DNA of 64,000 nucleotides, taken from Epithemia pelagica (lineage: Eukaryota; Bacillariophyta; Bacillariophyceae; Surirellales; Surirellaceae). The stretch is from contig OX337228.1 in NCBI GenBank assembly GCA_946965045.2, positions 6,324,001 through 6,388,000 of the forward strand, in the 5' to 3' direction. The notes under the pieces are model-generated. The model was given only the letters and a program-made list of their open reading frames with translations. It searched no databases and was not told the DNA's origin. Shown in pieces: positions 48,207-60,368 of the stretch. The position numbers and the translations under genes are program-made. The stretch's first letter is position 1, and every line of letters starts with the position of its first letter.

Positions 48207-51200
48207 ATGCAAGCGTCGGTGGTTGCTGCTCAAAACGACATTTATGGAGTGGACCAAGGCCCTCCCTTGTTGCCACATGGCGATGATGTTTCGGCGACAC
48301 GGCTTCAAAGCACGTTGCGACAGCGACAAAAACGAGGAGGTAATGAGTCTTCTTCTTCTTTGTCTACTTGCTCGAAGAGCAATGCGTGGAGTCAGTCTAC
48401 CTTGGTCACAGACTTGATGCAAGGTCCATCGTTGTCCTCATCGCTACACAACCACAAGAACAACAATTCGGTACCACCAAAGGCAGACTCGACTCCCATG
48501 GGAGCCTCGGCCACCACCACCACCACCACCACCACCACCACCACGGCCTCCTCTGGCCAATTGCCACGGAAACTGCAAGAATTGCAAAAAGTGTTTCCAA
48601 CATCCGAATTGCCAGGTGGATTTCCTCCGGAATTGGCGTTTCGTGCCTTGGCCGCCTTTGGGACGATTCGGACATTGAGTTTGTGGTTGCGACTCTCCCC
48701 CTTTACCCCCAATGTCTTTTTGCGAGCCTTGTTGTTACCCTTTCCCAATCGATTGTTGGGACAGATTCATGTGGCTATCTTACGGGCACTCTTGCCCAGT
48801 TTGCACATGGGCTATCATTGGCCCAGCAATCATCCAAACCATAACCATGCATCCTCCTCCACCAATACGAAATCTCCTCCCTTGCTCGTGAGCAAAAAGC
48901 GCAAACGCGATGGCTTACGATGGCCCTTACGGGCCGGTGACAATTTGGAATATTTGGATCCCTACACATGGCCGCTGTTTTGTGATGATTATGCGCATTT
49001 GGTTGCTGATTTGCATCACGGTTTGTGGCACGATGAAAAGAATCATGTGGATTTGCGCAATCTGGACATTTCCATGGTCGCATCCGACTTGCTGAAGGGC
49101 GAAGCCCGACCTGTCAAGGGCAAGGTCTTGACCAAAATTGGAGCCCGCAGTCGAACGCCGACCGTACCCACAGCAGGCCCCGAGGTAATTTATCTGCATG
49201 ACGAACTTTCCGAGGAGGAGGACGAGGATGAACTGGAGGAGGATGCGGATGAATTCAAGCCCAAGGATGAAGATGAGGAGGAGGACTTGTCCTTGACAGA
49301 GACCGAAGACGACGATAGTTTTGTGGTTCGCAAATCACGGTCCAATCGCAAGGTGCGAGTCTTGGACCGGAAACCACGTTCTGGACGATATTCTACCACC
49401 AATAACCAACATCAAAACACAAACAAGAAACAACTGCTGGCTTCCAGTAAAAATCAACCTCCCCGCACGTCTTCATCGGCGTCATATACAACGATTCCCG
49501 TGACGGCTCGCACGGCGGGGGCTTCTGCTGGAACACCACAGAAAGTCCGTGCTCCTGTTCCGGCCGCCCTGTACATATCACCGGGCCGAAAAATCGCCAA
49601 GCCATCACCCTTTTTGCCATTCTCGTCCAATGCCACACGTAGTCCTGGTGGTGTATCCTCCACGAAACGTGAGACCAAACTGGATCCCGACTTTGGCTTT
49701 GCACCCCTAGAACCATCTAGTTCCCCGGGTGAAGAGGGTTTTACTCACGTAATCGCCTCTTCTTCTTCTACCACTGCTCGCACGGATACATCCACGGGCA
49801 ACAAGACTGCAGCTTCTTCTACTCCTGCTGCCACGGATGCATCCACGGGCAACAACGTCACAGCTTCTGCTTCTATCACTACAACTCGACCGAGTATCAA
49901 ACCTAGTACGAAGCCAGCAGGAAATCCGAGTGGGCCAAAATCCACGCACGATGCAAACTGCCAACCAAAAAAGGCCGACACTGTTTCTTCAAATCCTCCA
50001 CCTGCTTCCGCTCCAAGAAAATCGGAGTTGCCGAAAACAGAACCACGTGTGGAGTCGTCCAAAATACCATGTGCTCCAAAGGTTTCGTCCGAAAAGAGGG
50101 AACAACCAGAGGAAACTCTCGAAGGGATGGTTCAAAAGTTTATTCGTGGAAGTGTGTCCAGAATTCCGAATCAAACCAATCAGGTTGCCCCATTTTCCTC
50201 CAAGTCAAACGAGACAGTCACGCGATCCCCAGAAGTGGAAGCGCTTTCTCAGGATGCGGATGGGTACCGGCCGGGCTGTGCGCCCTTGTCCGATACAGAA
50301 CACGATACGATATGGCCCCATTTCAAGGTACTCGAAGCAATGAGAGGGGGAACTCCCTATCACAGTCTTTCGGTGGAAGAGAAAATAGTACTGCTTGAAT
50401 TTCTTTTGGATGACTTGCTAGCTCTGGATACGGTTTCGGCAGAAATGAGGCGTCGCAATGACTTGAACGGATATGAGCGGCCCTATGGCCCTCTACCATT
50501 CCCAAAGGAATTAGCGGAACTTGTGAACGATGACTACTGTGCGGTCTGTCGACTAGAGGGTGATTTGTTATGTTGTGATGGATGTACATCGAGCTTTCAC
50601 CGAGACTGTATCTCTCAAGATACCATTCTTCCGGATGGTAACTGGTACTGTCCAGAGTGTACCTTGGTGGATTCGGCAAAGTTTGGGCCATTGAAGGGTG
50701 GTCGAAAGAGTCGACTGGACTGGTTTGAGTTGCAACCTGATTCGCCTCCTGGCGTATCGAATGCGGAGCAACTAGGTCCCCACTCGACTCAATATCTTGT
50801 GATACACGGGTTTGTCTTTTGTCGCCAAAGAGAGACGATGGAAAACTCCTTGGGCAATGAGTGGTGGTCTCCTCCCACCCTCCTTTCCCGGAACGACCTT
50901 CTGAATCTGTTTCAACGAATCGGTATTCGCGCTTCGTCAACATGGCCTGTGGTTCATGTTCCGTGCGATAGAGGATCGGTATGGAAGCAACTAGAAGGGC
51001 AACCCTCCCGGAAATTTCTCACGACACCCGAGGCTTACGACCCCAGTGCTTACAAAAGCTTGTATCGGAAAGCTCCCTTGGAAGGCGTGCTGCGCCGTAT
51101 CAAAGACCCTTACCTTTCGACTTACGAGCATCAATGTTTTGCGGTTCAAACGCATTCATTATCTTCCAAGATGGGGAATTGTATGGAAAGAGACGATATG

Positions 51201-54200
51201 ATTGTGCAAAGTATGAGGAAGGGTTATTTGACAGATTTTGGGATTCAAATGGTTAGAGGTTATATGACGAGCATTGAACGCAACTTGTGCAAGTCTTACC
51301 TCCTTGCACCATCATGGGGTGTATCAACAAGCGGGAAATCATGGGTTTCTCAGGTTGGCTCTTGTTCATCGATCAATGGACTTTGTCGACTTTTAGTGGT
51401 TCTGGTGGACTCCATACACTCACGAGTTTTTACAGAAGGTTGGTACCGCTGCCCAACCACCAAGCCTTCTGGCAATGAGGAGGATACGCCAACACTGCTA
51501 CTAAGTCCAGACATCACACCTCAACGGCTTGTCCAGAAGCGTGAGTGGGAGCGATGCCAATTGGGAAATGTTCATGGTTTGCTCTATAGAGAAGGAAAAC
51601 GCTTGGTGGAGTGGATTGCAGAACTTCGACCTGACCTGTCAGTCCGACAGCGAGGGAACAAGCGCAAGAATATTAAGGAAAGAGGTTCGTTGTCTCCTGC
51701 AAGGACATCAAATAGTACTTCCCCAAATAAATCAGACGAGAGCACCCTGAAACAAGCTCTTTTTCAAAAAGATCCGGCTGCAACTAGTGGAGAGAAAGAC
51801 TCCAAGGCCAACGCAACACCCGTGAAAGTATCGGACGAGAATGAAGTCTCGAAAACTGATAATGCTGCAATAGATGGCACAAGAGTTCTCAGAAGATCAA
51901 ACCGTACTTCGCTTGATGGGCTTTCGAGTTCGAACAAAACTGTTGTTGGTTCGGCAGACCTTGAAAAGCTGGTTTTAGAAGAAATGCAAGCCTCCCTCGA
52001 AGTGGCCGTAGAGGGGTTAGATGGTTCTTCTTTTGTCCCAGAGCAGAGCTGGCCTATGTAAGTTGCAATCGGGATATCTCTACTTTGCTTGTGCCCGACG
52101 CTAATGATCTTACTCTTTTTTCGCTTTTTCTGCTCAGTGCTGGTCGCCGTCCCTTTGACCCCATAGGTCGCTTGCCAGCAAAGGTAACTCGAAGATTAGC
52201 CAGAAGAGGAGGTAATATTCAGGCCCCTTTCGTAGTTTACGCACCTCATTACGAGGTTGGTCAAGTCTCCTTTTATCACGTTTGGCGGAAACGCGTTCTG
52301 GGGTGCCATGACCTCGAAGAGCTCCTAGTATTAATACGGATGTTGGCTTCTTCTATGGATTCCACAACCATCCATCGGGCGGCCGCTTTGGCGCGAAATA
52401 TAAAGAAGTTGTTGCTTCCTCGCAACTGTCGAATTGTGTCATGCCATATTGATGCAAAAGACGGCGAGGAATATTTCCTTGTAGCAGACAAGAGCTCCAG
52501 AGCAAAATGGGTTTCATTCCGTGATGTTGATCTGGAGTTGCTGATTCAAAACCGCTATGGGCAAAGGCAGAAAGCCATTGAAAAAAGTCAACAACGCACC
52601 AAGGCGAATTCATTGAATCACACGTACTTATCTCCTTCCTCTGAAGTCTCCAAGCTCAGAACGCCATTGTTCAAAAAGTTCGCGCCTCCACAATCCACAA
52701 AGCGTGATGAAGGATTAACTCCATCTACGCAAGTTGAGACTGTGTCACAAAAGAATTTGATAAAGAACCCCAAAGAGCTCCTGGCCTCGGGTAGGTCGTC
52801 GCATGGGCTTGTGTCACCAAAGCCCAAGCCCACCACTAGCTCTCCTCCAGCTATACCTCCTTCATCTTTGTTGAAGCCCAAGCCCACCAGCTCTTCTACA
52901 CCAGGGAAACTGCCATCTGCCATGTCCTTGGGATCAAAGCAGACGCCAAAATCACCCAAACAAGCGGGAAGCGTGAATTCTGCAAAGCCTAAGCACACCG
53001 GGACGGCAAAGTCGGAAGGACGAAAAACCAATGAGGGCGATCCAATCCACCAGTATAACGATATATTGCGTGAACACCACGTCGCATACCAGGAACTTCT
53101 TGCCCAAGGGAGCCATACCGGAGAGAAGCTAAGTCACATAAGAGCAGGAAGCTACCGACGATTAGAAAGACTAATGTCGCAGCTGGGGTCCTCGATGGAC
53201 AAGAAGCGTTTCATGAACATAATCATATCATGCGAAGAATCAGATGCGGTTGTACCACGTAGAAGATCAGGTGATGTGGAAAGTGATGGCAAAGGCGTTG
53301 TGTCCAGATCTCCTTCGAAGTCCAGCAAGTCAGCGGGCTTTTCTTCTATAGAAGCAAAGAGGCAACAACTGACAACTTCACTTGAATCACCCTATCCACA
53401 TGATGGTTCGAAGCAATCACAAGTTGACGTGAAGGCTTCTGCGGTAAAGGACTCGAATCAACCACAAGCTCATGATGTTAACGCTTCCTCGGTAGCATCG
53501 AGAGGGTCCAAACAGCTTAATACTTCAGATCAGCCGCGGACAGCACAAAACAGCCTACCATTGTCGTTGCGACAAGTGTCAACGTCTATGAGGTCAACTT
53601 CAAAGCAGCCACGACAACCACCTACACTTGCCCCGTTGCTGAAATCAACCGACACACGCAAGAAATCGAACGCACCTTCCCGATCACCCAGCAAGTCTTC
53701 TTCGAAAAAGGTTTCTTCCACAAGGGCGAAGGCATCTTCAGGTTCAACAGTACTTTGTCGATCCGAGTTTTCGTCTTCTGTAGAAGCCAAAGGGACTGAT
53801 CCATATGGTGCTTCAGGCCAGGAGGCTCTGAAGCCTCAAGGCACGCATCACGCGGGAAATTCCTCGTATAGTACTGCGCCTGTAGAAGACTCAGTTCCTC
53901 GTCGGCGAACTGAGCATCCGCAGAGTACCAGGAGTGTTCCCTCGCTTTCTAGCAAAAGAAGGCGCGTGGATTTGCCGAACCAAAGCCCTGATCTTGCTTC
54001 GCCACAGCCTTTGTCATCTTTTCCCGACACCCGTACCCAAAGTACGGCGACGTTGCCTGACCTAGAACAGGAACCAGTGAATGTGAAAATTTTAAACGCA
54101 GGTCAGCAAGAACCGATGATGTTTGAGCAACATCCTCCGCCGGTTGGTCTTCAGTATCCCAATTTACGTGACAATGCCGTAAATTTATCGTTCATGTCAG

Positions 54201-55276
54201 GTGACCGGCGTTCCTCTGATAATAACCAGGTTCTAGCTTCGATTCAGCCAGAACAGGCTGGCGTACAGGAGCAAGACATCTATATGAAAAATCTTGTCGA
54301 AAATGCTTTGCGCCAGCACCAGACGAAAGACGCATCTGTGACGGACTACACACGATACCATACCATGGGGTTGGCCAGCTCCCCTAATGGTTCGTCGCTC
54401 TATGACCACAACAAAACAAACACATGGGATATGGGTTTGACAGAGCCCCATTTTCCTACGGAGTCAAGTAATCTTGCATCTCAAGGCTTGACCTATCCGG
54501 AGCTGAATCCTCAGCAACAGAGAAATGTAACGGATGGTGATTTGGCGGGCCTCTCAGGGACGACAGCTCGTTCCTGGAATGAGAAAGAACAGGCGAGCCA
54601 TTTCCTCGCTCATCAACCGGCTACAAGCTCGAGTCATTACACTTCTAATGTGGAGTTGGGTCATGACCCACGATATGAGATGGATCCAGGTGTACAGCAT
54701 GGATTTTCTGACGGTACTCGTTCAATCAATGGTGATATCCAATCGACTATAGATACAGTGAAACAGCGAATTGCAACACTCAACGCGCTGGTTCAACAGA
54801 AACAGATTGGAGTGAGGAGTGATTTTGGGGACTTCTCTTCCTACCAGTCATTTCCGATTGCGTCAGCTATGCAACAGTCACAGTATTCCCAGCCGAATTA
54901 CCAACAAGCACTCACGACAGTCGCTCCCAGTGGCAATGAAGGGGTTCGTGCATTCGAACAGCTTATACATCCCAATCCTTATCAATCCATCGCCATGCAA
55001 CAAAGTGTGAACCCAAGCGAAGCGCAACTACGTTGGTCGGGTGAAGACCTCTTGCAGGCCAACAGACAGTCTATGCTCGGTTCGACAGCACAGCACAACG
55101 ACACTCGACATGTAGCACAAACTGCGCTGCGTACCAACGCTCAGCAAGCAACAGCCCCTGGTCTCTTGTTCGGTCAAGGTGGCAGCACCAATCCATCGCT
55201 ATCGGGCTTCAATCCGAATTTGGCGATGTACCATCAGGACCCGGATCACTATTCTTCGCACTTTAAGTCATACTAG
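48207..55276 (+). CDS. large DDT-WHIM-PHD chromatin protein (two exons)
   Basis: I join 48207-52057 and 52138-55276 (80-bp GT-AG intron), giving 2329 residues. The splice restores QSWPIAGRRPFDPIGRLP. A DDT domain lies at about residues 130-200 (GGFPPELAFRALAAFGTIRT; NVFLRALLLPFPNRLLG), followed by a WHIM-like segment (LDPYTWPLFCDDYAHLV, about 250-265), an acidic stretch (about 330-375), a second WHIM-like helix (LSVEEKIVLLEFLLDDLL, about 722) and a C4HC3 PHD finger (about 777-822: DDYCAVCRLEGDLLCCDGC, then FHRDCI, NWYCPEC). This order is that of ISWI-partner and plant PTM-like proteins, which bind nucleosomes or modified histone tails in the nucleus. The second exon continues with a conserved block (PFVVYAPHYEVGQVSFYHVW) and then about 900 low-complexity residues. 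No bromodomain or transmembrane segment is visible. An (ACC)11 run near 48511-48544 codes poly-Thr. Confidence 0.87.
48511..48544 (+). repeat. CCA trinucleotide microsatellite in coding sequence
   Basis: About eleven tandem CCA units code a Thr run near residue 105 of the DDT/PHD protein. Length changes in units of three would keep the frame. Confidence 0.9.
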
Positions 55277-55452
55277 CCCTTAAATTAATTAAAGGGTGGT
55301 CGAAGTACTCTTTCAAGTTACCCAATCCCCTGAAATTGCTTTGCCCTATTTCTTAGAAGTCTCCTTAAACCCAACAATGTTTTTCTATCGTTAGGAATAT
55401 ATGAAAAATCTTGTTCAAGGGCAAGTATATTTTTAACAGTGAATGTTCTGCA
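55277..55452. other. intergenic, tail-to-tail
   Basis: This AT-rich 176-bp spacer between the DDT/PHD and BOP1 stops includes AAATTAATTAAA at 55283-55294. There is no gene. Confidence 0.5.
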
Positions 55453-57837
55453 TCAAATGTCTTGATAAAGAAAAATTTTACCATCCGCCCCAGCGGTAAA
55501 AACCCATGGCTGCGTTGGGTGAAAACAAATGGACAATGCACCTAGTTTGTTGGTAACCGAGTGCCCTCGTAAAATCTTTACGGGAACAATCAATGGATTC
55601 CGCATCAAGTCATTGTACACCATGCTGTGAAAAATATGCACTGCACCATCGTCGGAGGCGCTTGCCATGAGAGGATACCGACTATGGTATCCAAGGGAGC
55701 GAATCGCCCGTTCGTGGTACTTTAATGTTTTGTATGGAGTTGCACTCAAATCCATATCAAACCAGACCATGCGACGATCAAGGCTTCCAACAATTAAATG
55801 ATCTCCAGAGGAATGGACATCCAGAGAAGAAATCCATCGACATCCCGACATGAGGCGCTTGACCAGTGACTGTTTAACAAGGTGATAGACTCGGACGTGC
55901 TGTTGACTGGCTACAAACAAAAAGGGTTTGCTTGGATGAAAACAAGCCGCTTGTGCCTCGCCCTTTGTTTTGCTAAATGGTTGTTGAGAGTTGCCTCGGC
56001 TCAGTTGATGAATTAAAACAGCTGCTGCTCCAGCCTTCGGACTCACAGAGACGAAATAATCTCCTTTTGCTTGCCATCGTACGGTAGCGACATCGTAGTT
56101 AGTCCTCAGCAAGCAGATGGGTCCACGGAACCCATTGGACGAAAGAGAAGGCATTTTTGGAGAATCCTTCGACAGAGGCTCCCACCGAACCGCTTTCATT
56201 GCTTTTGGGTTTGTAACATTGCCACCTTGAAAAGCAGCAGAGAGTAGAGCGTCTGTGACTTCAGTATCGTTCACGCCGGCTGTCCCTGTGGCAACGATAA
56301 CAATACACTTGCCCACTGCCGCAAGAATACAATGATGCGTACGGCATGGGTTCCATTCAAGGCTTACAATGGGCAAAGCAGTTGTGTCGGAGGTTTCATT
56401 TGTACCATTCTCAGAACACAAACTTGATAGGTCAAAACTGCATAGGAGCCGTCCTGATTCGACATCCCACAGGCGAAGGTACCCATCGGATGCCCCACTT
56501 GCCATGTATTGTCCATTCGGACTAGCAGTAACGCACCGAATGACGGGAGCTTTGCCATTCACTGTTGGTGTCACATATTCTACACATTTGGCATTTGGAA
56601 ATGGCTTTAGATCGCCCGTCTTGGGAAGACGTGGGACCAAGCTCTCTGGATCAATATTCAAGCGTCGCTTCATGGCTCTTGGACACAAGTACAAATCGAG
56701 GCAACGCTCAAAGGTTTCGCGAATTGCATGTTCGTAAGCTCCCAGGGACCGTAAGTTTGGAAACCTCTTTGGAACTAAAAGTCCATGTGGTCGATCCTTG
56801 GGTTCTAGTTCTTTCCATTCATTCTTTTCTTCTTCGGTAGGAATATACTCTTCTGGTGGTATATAACTTTCCGCGTGACCCGGTGGTGCTGGTTTGGGAG
56901 CGGCAATGTGTTGAGGTCCTTTGCGCATGGCGATTTCATCTTCTTCGTCTCCGGTCCACAACATGTACAGTTTATCCGCATCCATCTTGTCCTTGGTACT
57001 GTGTTGTTTCCCTTTCAAGTAGTCCAATGTGATATCCTCCTTCTCCAAGCGTTCCAGTAGTTTTTGGACTTGTAACTTTTCCCATTTACTGGGTTGAAAT
57101 CTCGCTTTTGGTTCGTATTGCTCGGCACTGAGTCCGGCAACTTCTTGATTGACACCCGAAAAATAGTCGATATAATCAGGATTTCCATCATGTTCGGGAT
57201 GACCAAAGGCTCCCGATTGAACTCGACGAATGAGTTCGACTTGACGAGCAGTCAGCTCAACGTTGCGATCATTGAGGGCATCATGTACAACAAACTTTCC
57301 CTTGGCCCTGTTGTCCTGCATGGCAATGGCTTGGTCCAGTCGGTCCCCCGAGGATCCACTGGCCGATTTGGCAATCTTTTTTCCATGTGCATCGTATCCA
57401 ACGTGATCAAATTCATCGTACCAATGAAGTGGTACTCGACCAATTCGGTTCCCAGCGCCATTGTCATCTTCGTCGTCCGAGGACAAGTCGTCCGTGTGCA
57501 TCCATCGAGCAGTAGATGATTCATTGGCCGAACCGCCGCGTTTCTGGGAAGACAAATTTGCAACAGAAGAACTCCACGAGCGTGGTGCTTGTTCATAGGA
57601 CAATTCCACGTCTTCGTCGGAATCGTCTTCGACCTGGCCTTGTCGCTCGATACGATCGTCGTCATCATCGGACGATCCTTGATCTTCAAACTCTTCTTCG
57701 CTGTCTTCCTGCTCTTCCTCATCATCGTCCGTCGAATTTTCATTGTCCTTTTCGTAGATTCCATCATCAGCAGAGTCGTAGACACTGGAATCCGAAGACT
57801 GTGCTTCTTCGGACGGTTCGTTGTGTGCTTCCACCAT
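55453..57837 (-). CDS. BOP1: ribosome biogenesis protein BOP1/Erb1
   Basis: This is a 794-residue nucleolar WD40 protein of the PeBoW complex (Pes1-Bop1-WDR12), needed for 27S/32S pre-rRNA processing and 60S assembly. After an acidic N-terminus (about 1-130) comes the BOP1 N-terminal domain: GRVPLHWYDEFDHVGYDAHGKKI, IDYFSGVNQEVAGLSAEQYEPKARF-type sequence, EYIPTEEEKNEW and LGAYEHAIRETFERCLDLYLCPR. The WD40 propeller (about 420-794) shows VIRCVTASPNGQYMASGASDGYLRLWDVESG, WISSLDVHSSGDHLIVGSLDRRMVWFD and a final TAGADGKIFLYQDI. The length and order match the family (yeast Erb1 807). Single exon with ATG 57837. The next gene, CSN2, lies upstream on the same strand, 479 bp away. Confidence 0.95.
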   Translation of the reverse strand: MVEAHNEPSEEAQSSDSSVYDSADDGIYEKDNENSTDDDEEEQEDSEEEFEDQGSSDDDDDRIERQGQVEDDSDEDVELSYEQAPRSWSSSVANLSSQKRGGSANESSTARWMHTDDLSSDDEDDNGAGNRIGRVPLHWYDEFDHVGYDAHGKKIAKSASGSSGDRLDQAIAMQDNRAKGKFVVHDALNDRNVELTARQVELIRRVQSGAFGHPEHDGNPDYIDYFSGVNQEVAGLSAEQYEPKARFQPSKWEKLQVQKLLERLEKEDITLDYLKGKQHSTKDKMDADKLYMLWTGDEEDEIAMRKGPQHIAAPKPAPPGHAESYIPPEEYIPTEEEKNEWKELEPKDRPHGLLVPKRFPNLRSLGAYEHAIRETFERCLDLYLCPRAMKRRLNIDPESLVPRLPKTGDLKPFPNAKCVEYVTPTVNGKAPVIRCVTASPNGQYMASGASDGYLRLWDVESGRLLCSFDLSSLCSENGTNETSDTTALPIVSLEWNPCRTHHCILAAVGKCIVIVATGTAGVNDTEVTDALLSAAFQGGNVTNPKAMKAVRWEPLSKDSPKMPSLSSNGFRGPICLLRTNYDVATVRWQAKGDYFVSVSPKAGAAAVLIHQLSRGNSQQPFSKTKGEAQAACFHPSKPFLFVASQQHVRVYHLVKQSLVKRLMSGCRWISSLDVHSSGDHLIVGSLDRRMVWFDMDLSATPYKTLKYHERAIRSLGYHSRYPLMASASDDGAVHIFHSMVYNDLMRNPLIVPVKILRGHSVTNKLGALSICFHPTQPWVFTAGADGKIFLYQDI

Positions 57838-58316
57838 GGTGAGAATTGAGAATGAGAGACAAACAATTTTGGTTTCGTGGATCGCAAGATTGAGCTGATA
57901 ACCTATTATAGGTCTGAGTAATTCGTGACTGAAAGGGAGACTGAGCTCTGAGGAGGGGTCCGTAGACTAGGTGCAGATAAAGCCGACCTTGGTTGTATAC
58001 CCCTACGAGCATAGGAGTAGTTGTTGTCCAAGGATGATACGGATACCTATTCCTACCGGTTCTCTTTGGCAATCCATGTCGGTGATTCTAGTCGATCAGC
58101 ACTGTTCTCGAGAGAAACGGAGGTCTATCTCTAAGTAGATCATGGAGTAAGGAATTCCATTGCATTACAGCATGTCCATGAACTAGGTATAGCACGTTCT
58201 CTAGAAGCCGAAATTCAGTGCACGTGGATTCAAATGCGTTCAGTGGCCCATACCACGAAAGCTTCCCATGCTTCCACCAGCTGCCACGGCTGGTCCCCCA
58301 GGTACCATTGTTCCAA
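57838..58316. other. intergenic, between tandem minus-strand genes
   Basis: This stretch has the BOP1 promoter side and the CSN2 3' flank. TAGGAGTA occurs at 58012-58019. There is no gene. Confidence 0.5.
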
Positions 58317-59999
58317 TCATGCCGGGAGTCTCCTTGATTTGGTGCTTGTGACTTGGAGCGACACTTGTTGAATTTGATCCATGAGTGTTTGCATCGCCAT
58401 TAGTTGCTGTGCCACCGTGTCTTGGTCGTCGTTTCCCAAGGACATTGTACCACCTCCCATGTTCCTCGCCTTTTGTTGCTGTTGTTTCCGGTCGAGTACA
58501 AGAACACCGCTGGTTTTGTCAATCTTGGCTTGAAGAGTTCCATCCAGAATTAGTTGAACAAGTAGAGACTCAACGTCGGGGACCGAAATGTTGTTCAGAT
58601 GACGAGACGCCAAGGCAGCCAGCGAAATGCGTGAATACGGTCTCAGCACTTTTTGAAGAACCTGTGTTCGAATCGTGCGCAACAAGTCAGTCAAATGCAG
58701 ACGGATGAATTCATCATGATTCAACATTCGCTTTCCTTGTTTCGATTGCAAGATCGCCTCGAAGGAGTGAATGTCGTTGTCCTGGAAGGCCTGTACCAAG
58801 TTGGTCATTGCCACAATCTCAGGATCATCGCGGTAGGGTCTCGCTTCCTGCGAATCGAATGGATTGATGGAAGATGTTCCAAGCATGCTTGCCAGCACCA
58901 GGTACTGCAAACACTTGAGTCTCGACGGGTCGCCTGCTTCATCATATGACTTGAAGGCTTGAAAGAACGTTTTGCCCGCTGCCTCGTACTGTTTCGATTC
59001 CATGTGCATTTTCCCACCCAACTCTTGGATCAGAGCTAATGTCCGTGGATGCGGGATGCCCCCACGCACGGACATGGCCTTTTCAAAAGTTTGACGCAAA
59101 TTCTTGTGGTCCCGCTGTCGACTGTAGAGTTGAATTTGGAGCGCATAAATCTCCATACTCTGAGTGGAAGACGAAGATTGCATCGCCGAGTACGAGGATC
59201 CTTCTGATCCCATGGATGGCGCTTGAGCCAACCCATACGAAGAAGAATATGCCTGAAGGTCGTGCAAGACTCTCTGTAATTTTGATGTTTCATTCATTTC
59301 ATACAGTAGCTGCCCATACTTGATATTGGTTTTGAACCATAAACGTTCATTCTGACCAGATCCTGTTTTGGGATGGAAGGTCTGAAGTGTTGAATCATAG
59401 ACTTGCAAAGCCATGGCTCGAGGATCAATCTTGGAACCATCGCTGCTGTCCGCAGCACCGCCATAAATGTTTCCTTGATAGAGCGATGCTACGCGTTCCA
59501 GCATGGCATTGATACCCTATAAACGTGGAATTTCAAGCAAACAACAAAGTCATGGTTAGAATCGCCAGGAAAAATGAAACCAAATATCAAACATTCTTAC
59601 CTTTTCAATTTGATTAGGAGAGACATCTCCTGAAGCAATGCATTCAAGTAGCCGAGAGTAATCTTTTTGTACAGCTTCCGCATCACCCACTCGAAGATGC
59701 AACTTGACCAACTGCTTCATTGCCTTGTAGGACCACGCGCCGTATTTCTTTCCATTATTGTCGCCATGACTCGCCAGATCTTGCGACTCTTGTTCAATTA
59801 CTTTCTCAAACGACTGCTTGGCTTCCTCTAAATTTGTTTCGCGCAACCCCTTGGAGTTGTAATACAGATTTTCGAGTTCGACCTGGATGTCGTCCGCCGG
59901 TTCTTCTTCGTCGGTGTATTCGAACTGATCCTCTTCTTCATCATTTTGATCCATTGAGGCATCATCATCATATTCGTATTCATATTCATCGTCCGACAT
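58317..59999 (-). CDS. CSN2: COP9 signalosome subunit 2 (two exons)
   Basis: I join 59999-59601 and 59516-58317 (84-bp GT-AG intron, phase 0), giving 532 residues. CSN2 is a PCI-domain scaffold of the COP9 signalosome, which removes NEDD8 from cullins in nucleus and cytosol. After an acidic, Tyr-rich N-terminus typical of CSN2 (DDEYEYEYDDD), the helical repeats match the family: VELENLYYNSKGL, AYSS region, ALQIQLYSRQRDHKNLR, GGIPHPRTLALIQELGGKMHM, INPFDSQEARPYRDDPEIVAMTNLV-type sequence, RIRTQVLQKVLRPYSRI and the PCI winged helix VPDVESLLVQLILDGTLQAKID. The junction reads NQIEK-GINAML, aligning with the family. It is longer than human CSN2 (443) because of a Ser-rich insertion (about 205-225) and a Gln-rich C-terminus. 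Confidence 0.95.
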
Positions 60000-60368
60000 G
60001 TTCTAGATACTTCTCCAATCCAAAGGAAGTCTTTGTTGCGCAGAGAGTTGCTTCCTGTGCCCTTACCCACCCTTTTATGTCACGAAATCTTTGGTTTCCC
60101 GGCGCGAAATTTTGCATCCAACAAATTGTTGTCGGTCGCACTAGATCCGTCAAGACGCCAACATGTACTAAATCCGTTGACTGTCGTGACTCCAAGTCAA
60201 TAGAAGAGACGAAGAGTTTCTACTGCATCAATAATCAATATGTCTTTCGTTTAGAGATAAGTTAATATCATGCTTAAACTGGCAAGATGAAATGCGTTCA
60301 CCAAAAGTCGCTATCATCCGGGCGACAACGTGTCAAGTTAGGAGAGGGAAAAACTACATCCCAGCTGC
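60000..60368. other. intergenic, between tandem minus-strand genes
   Basis: This stretch has the CSN2 promoter side and the 3' flank of the Rieske-fold gene. I see nothing else. Confidence 0.5.

Noticed and set aside
52085-55276. Separate 1063-residue gene after the PHD gene
   Set aside because: There is no ATG at 52085; an 80-bp intron (52058-52137) joins the frames and the junction WPIAGRRPFDP reads well.
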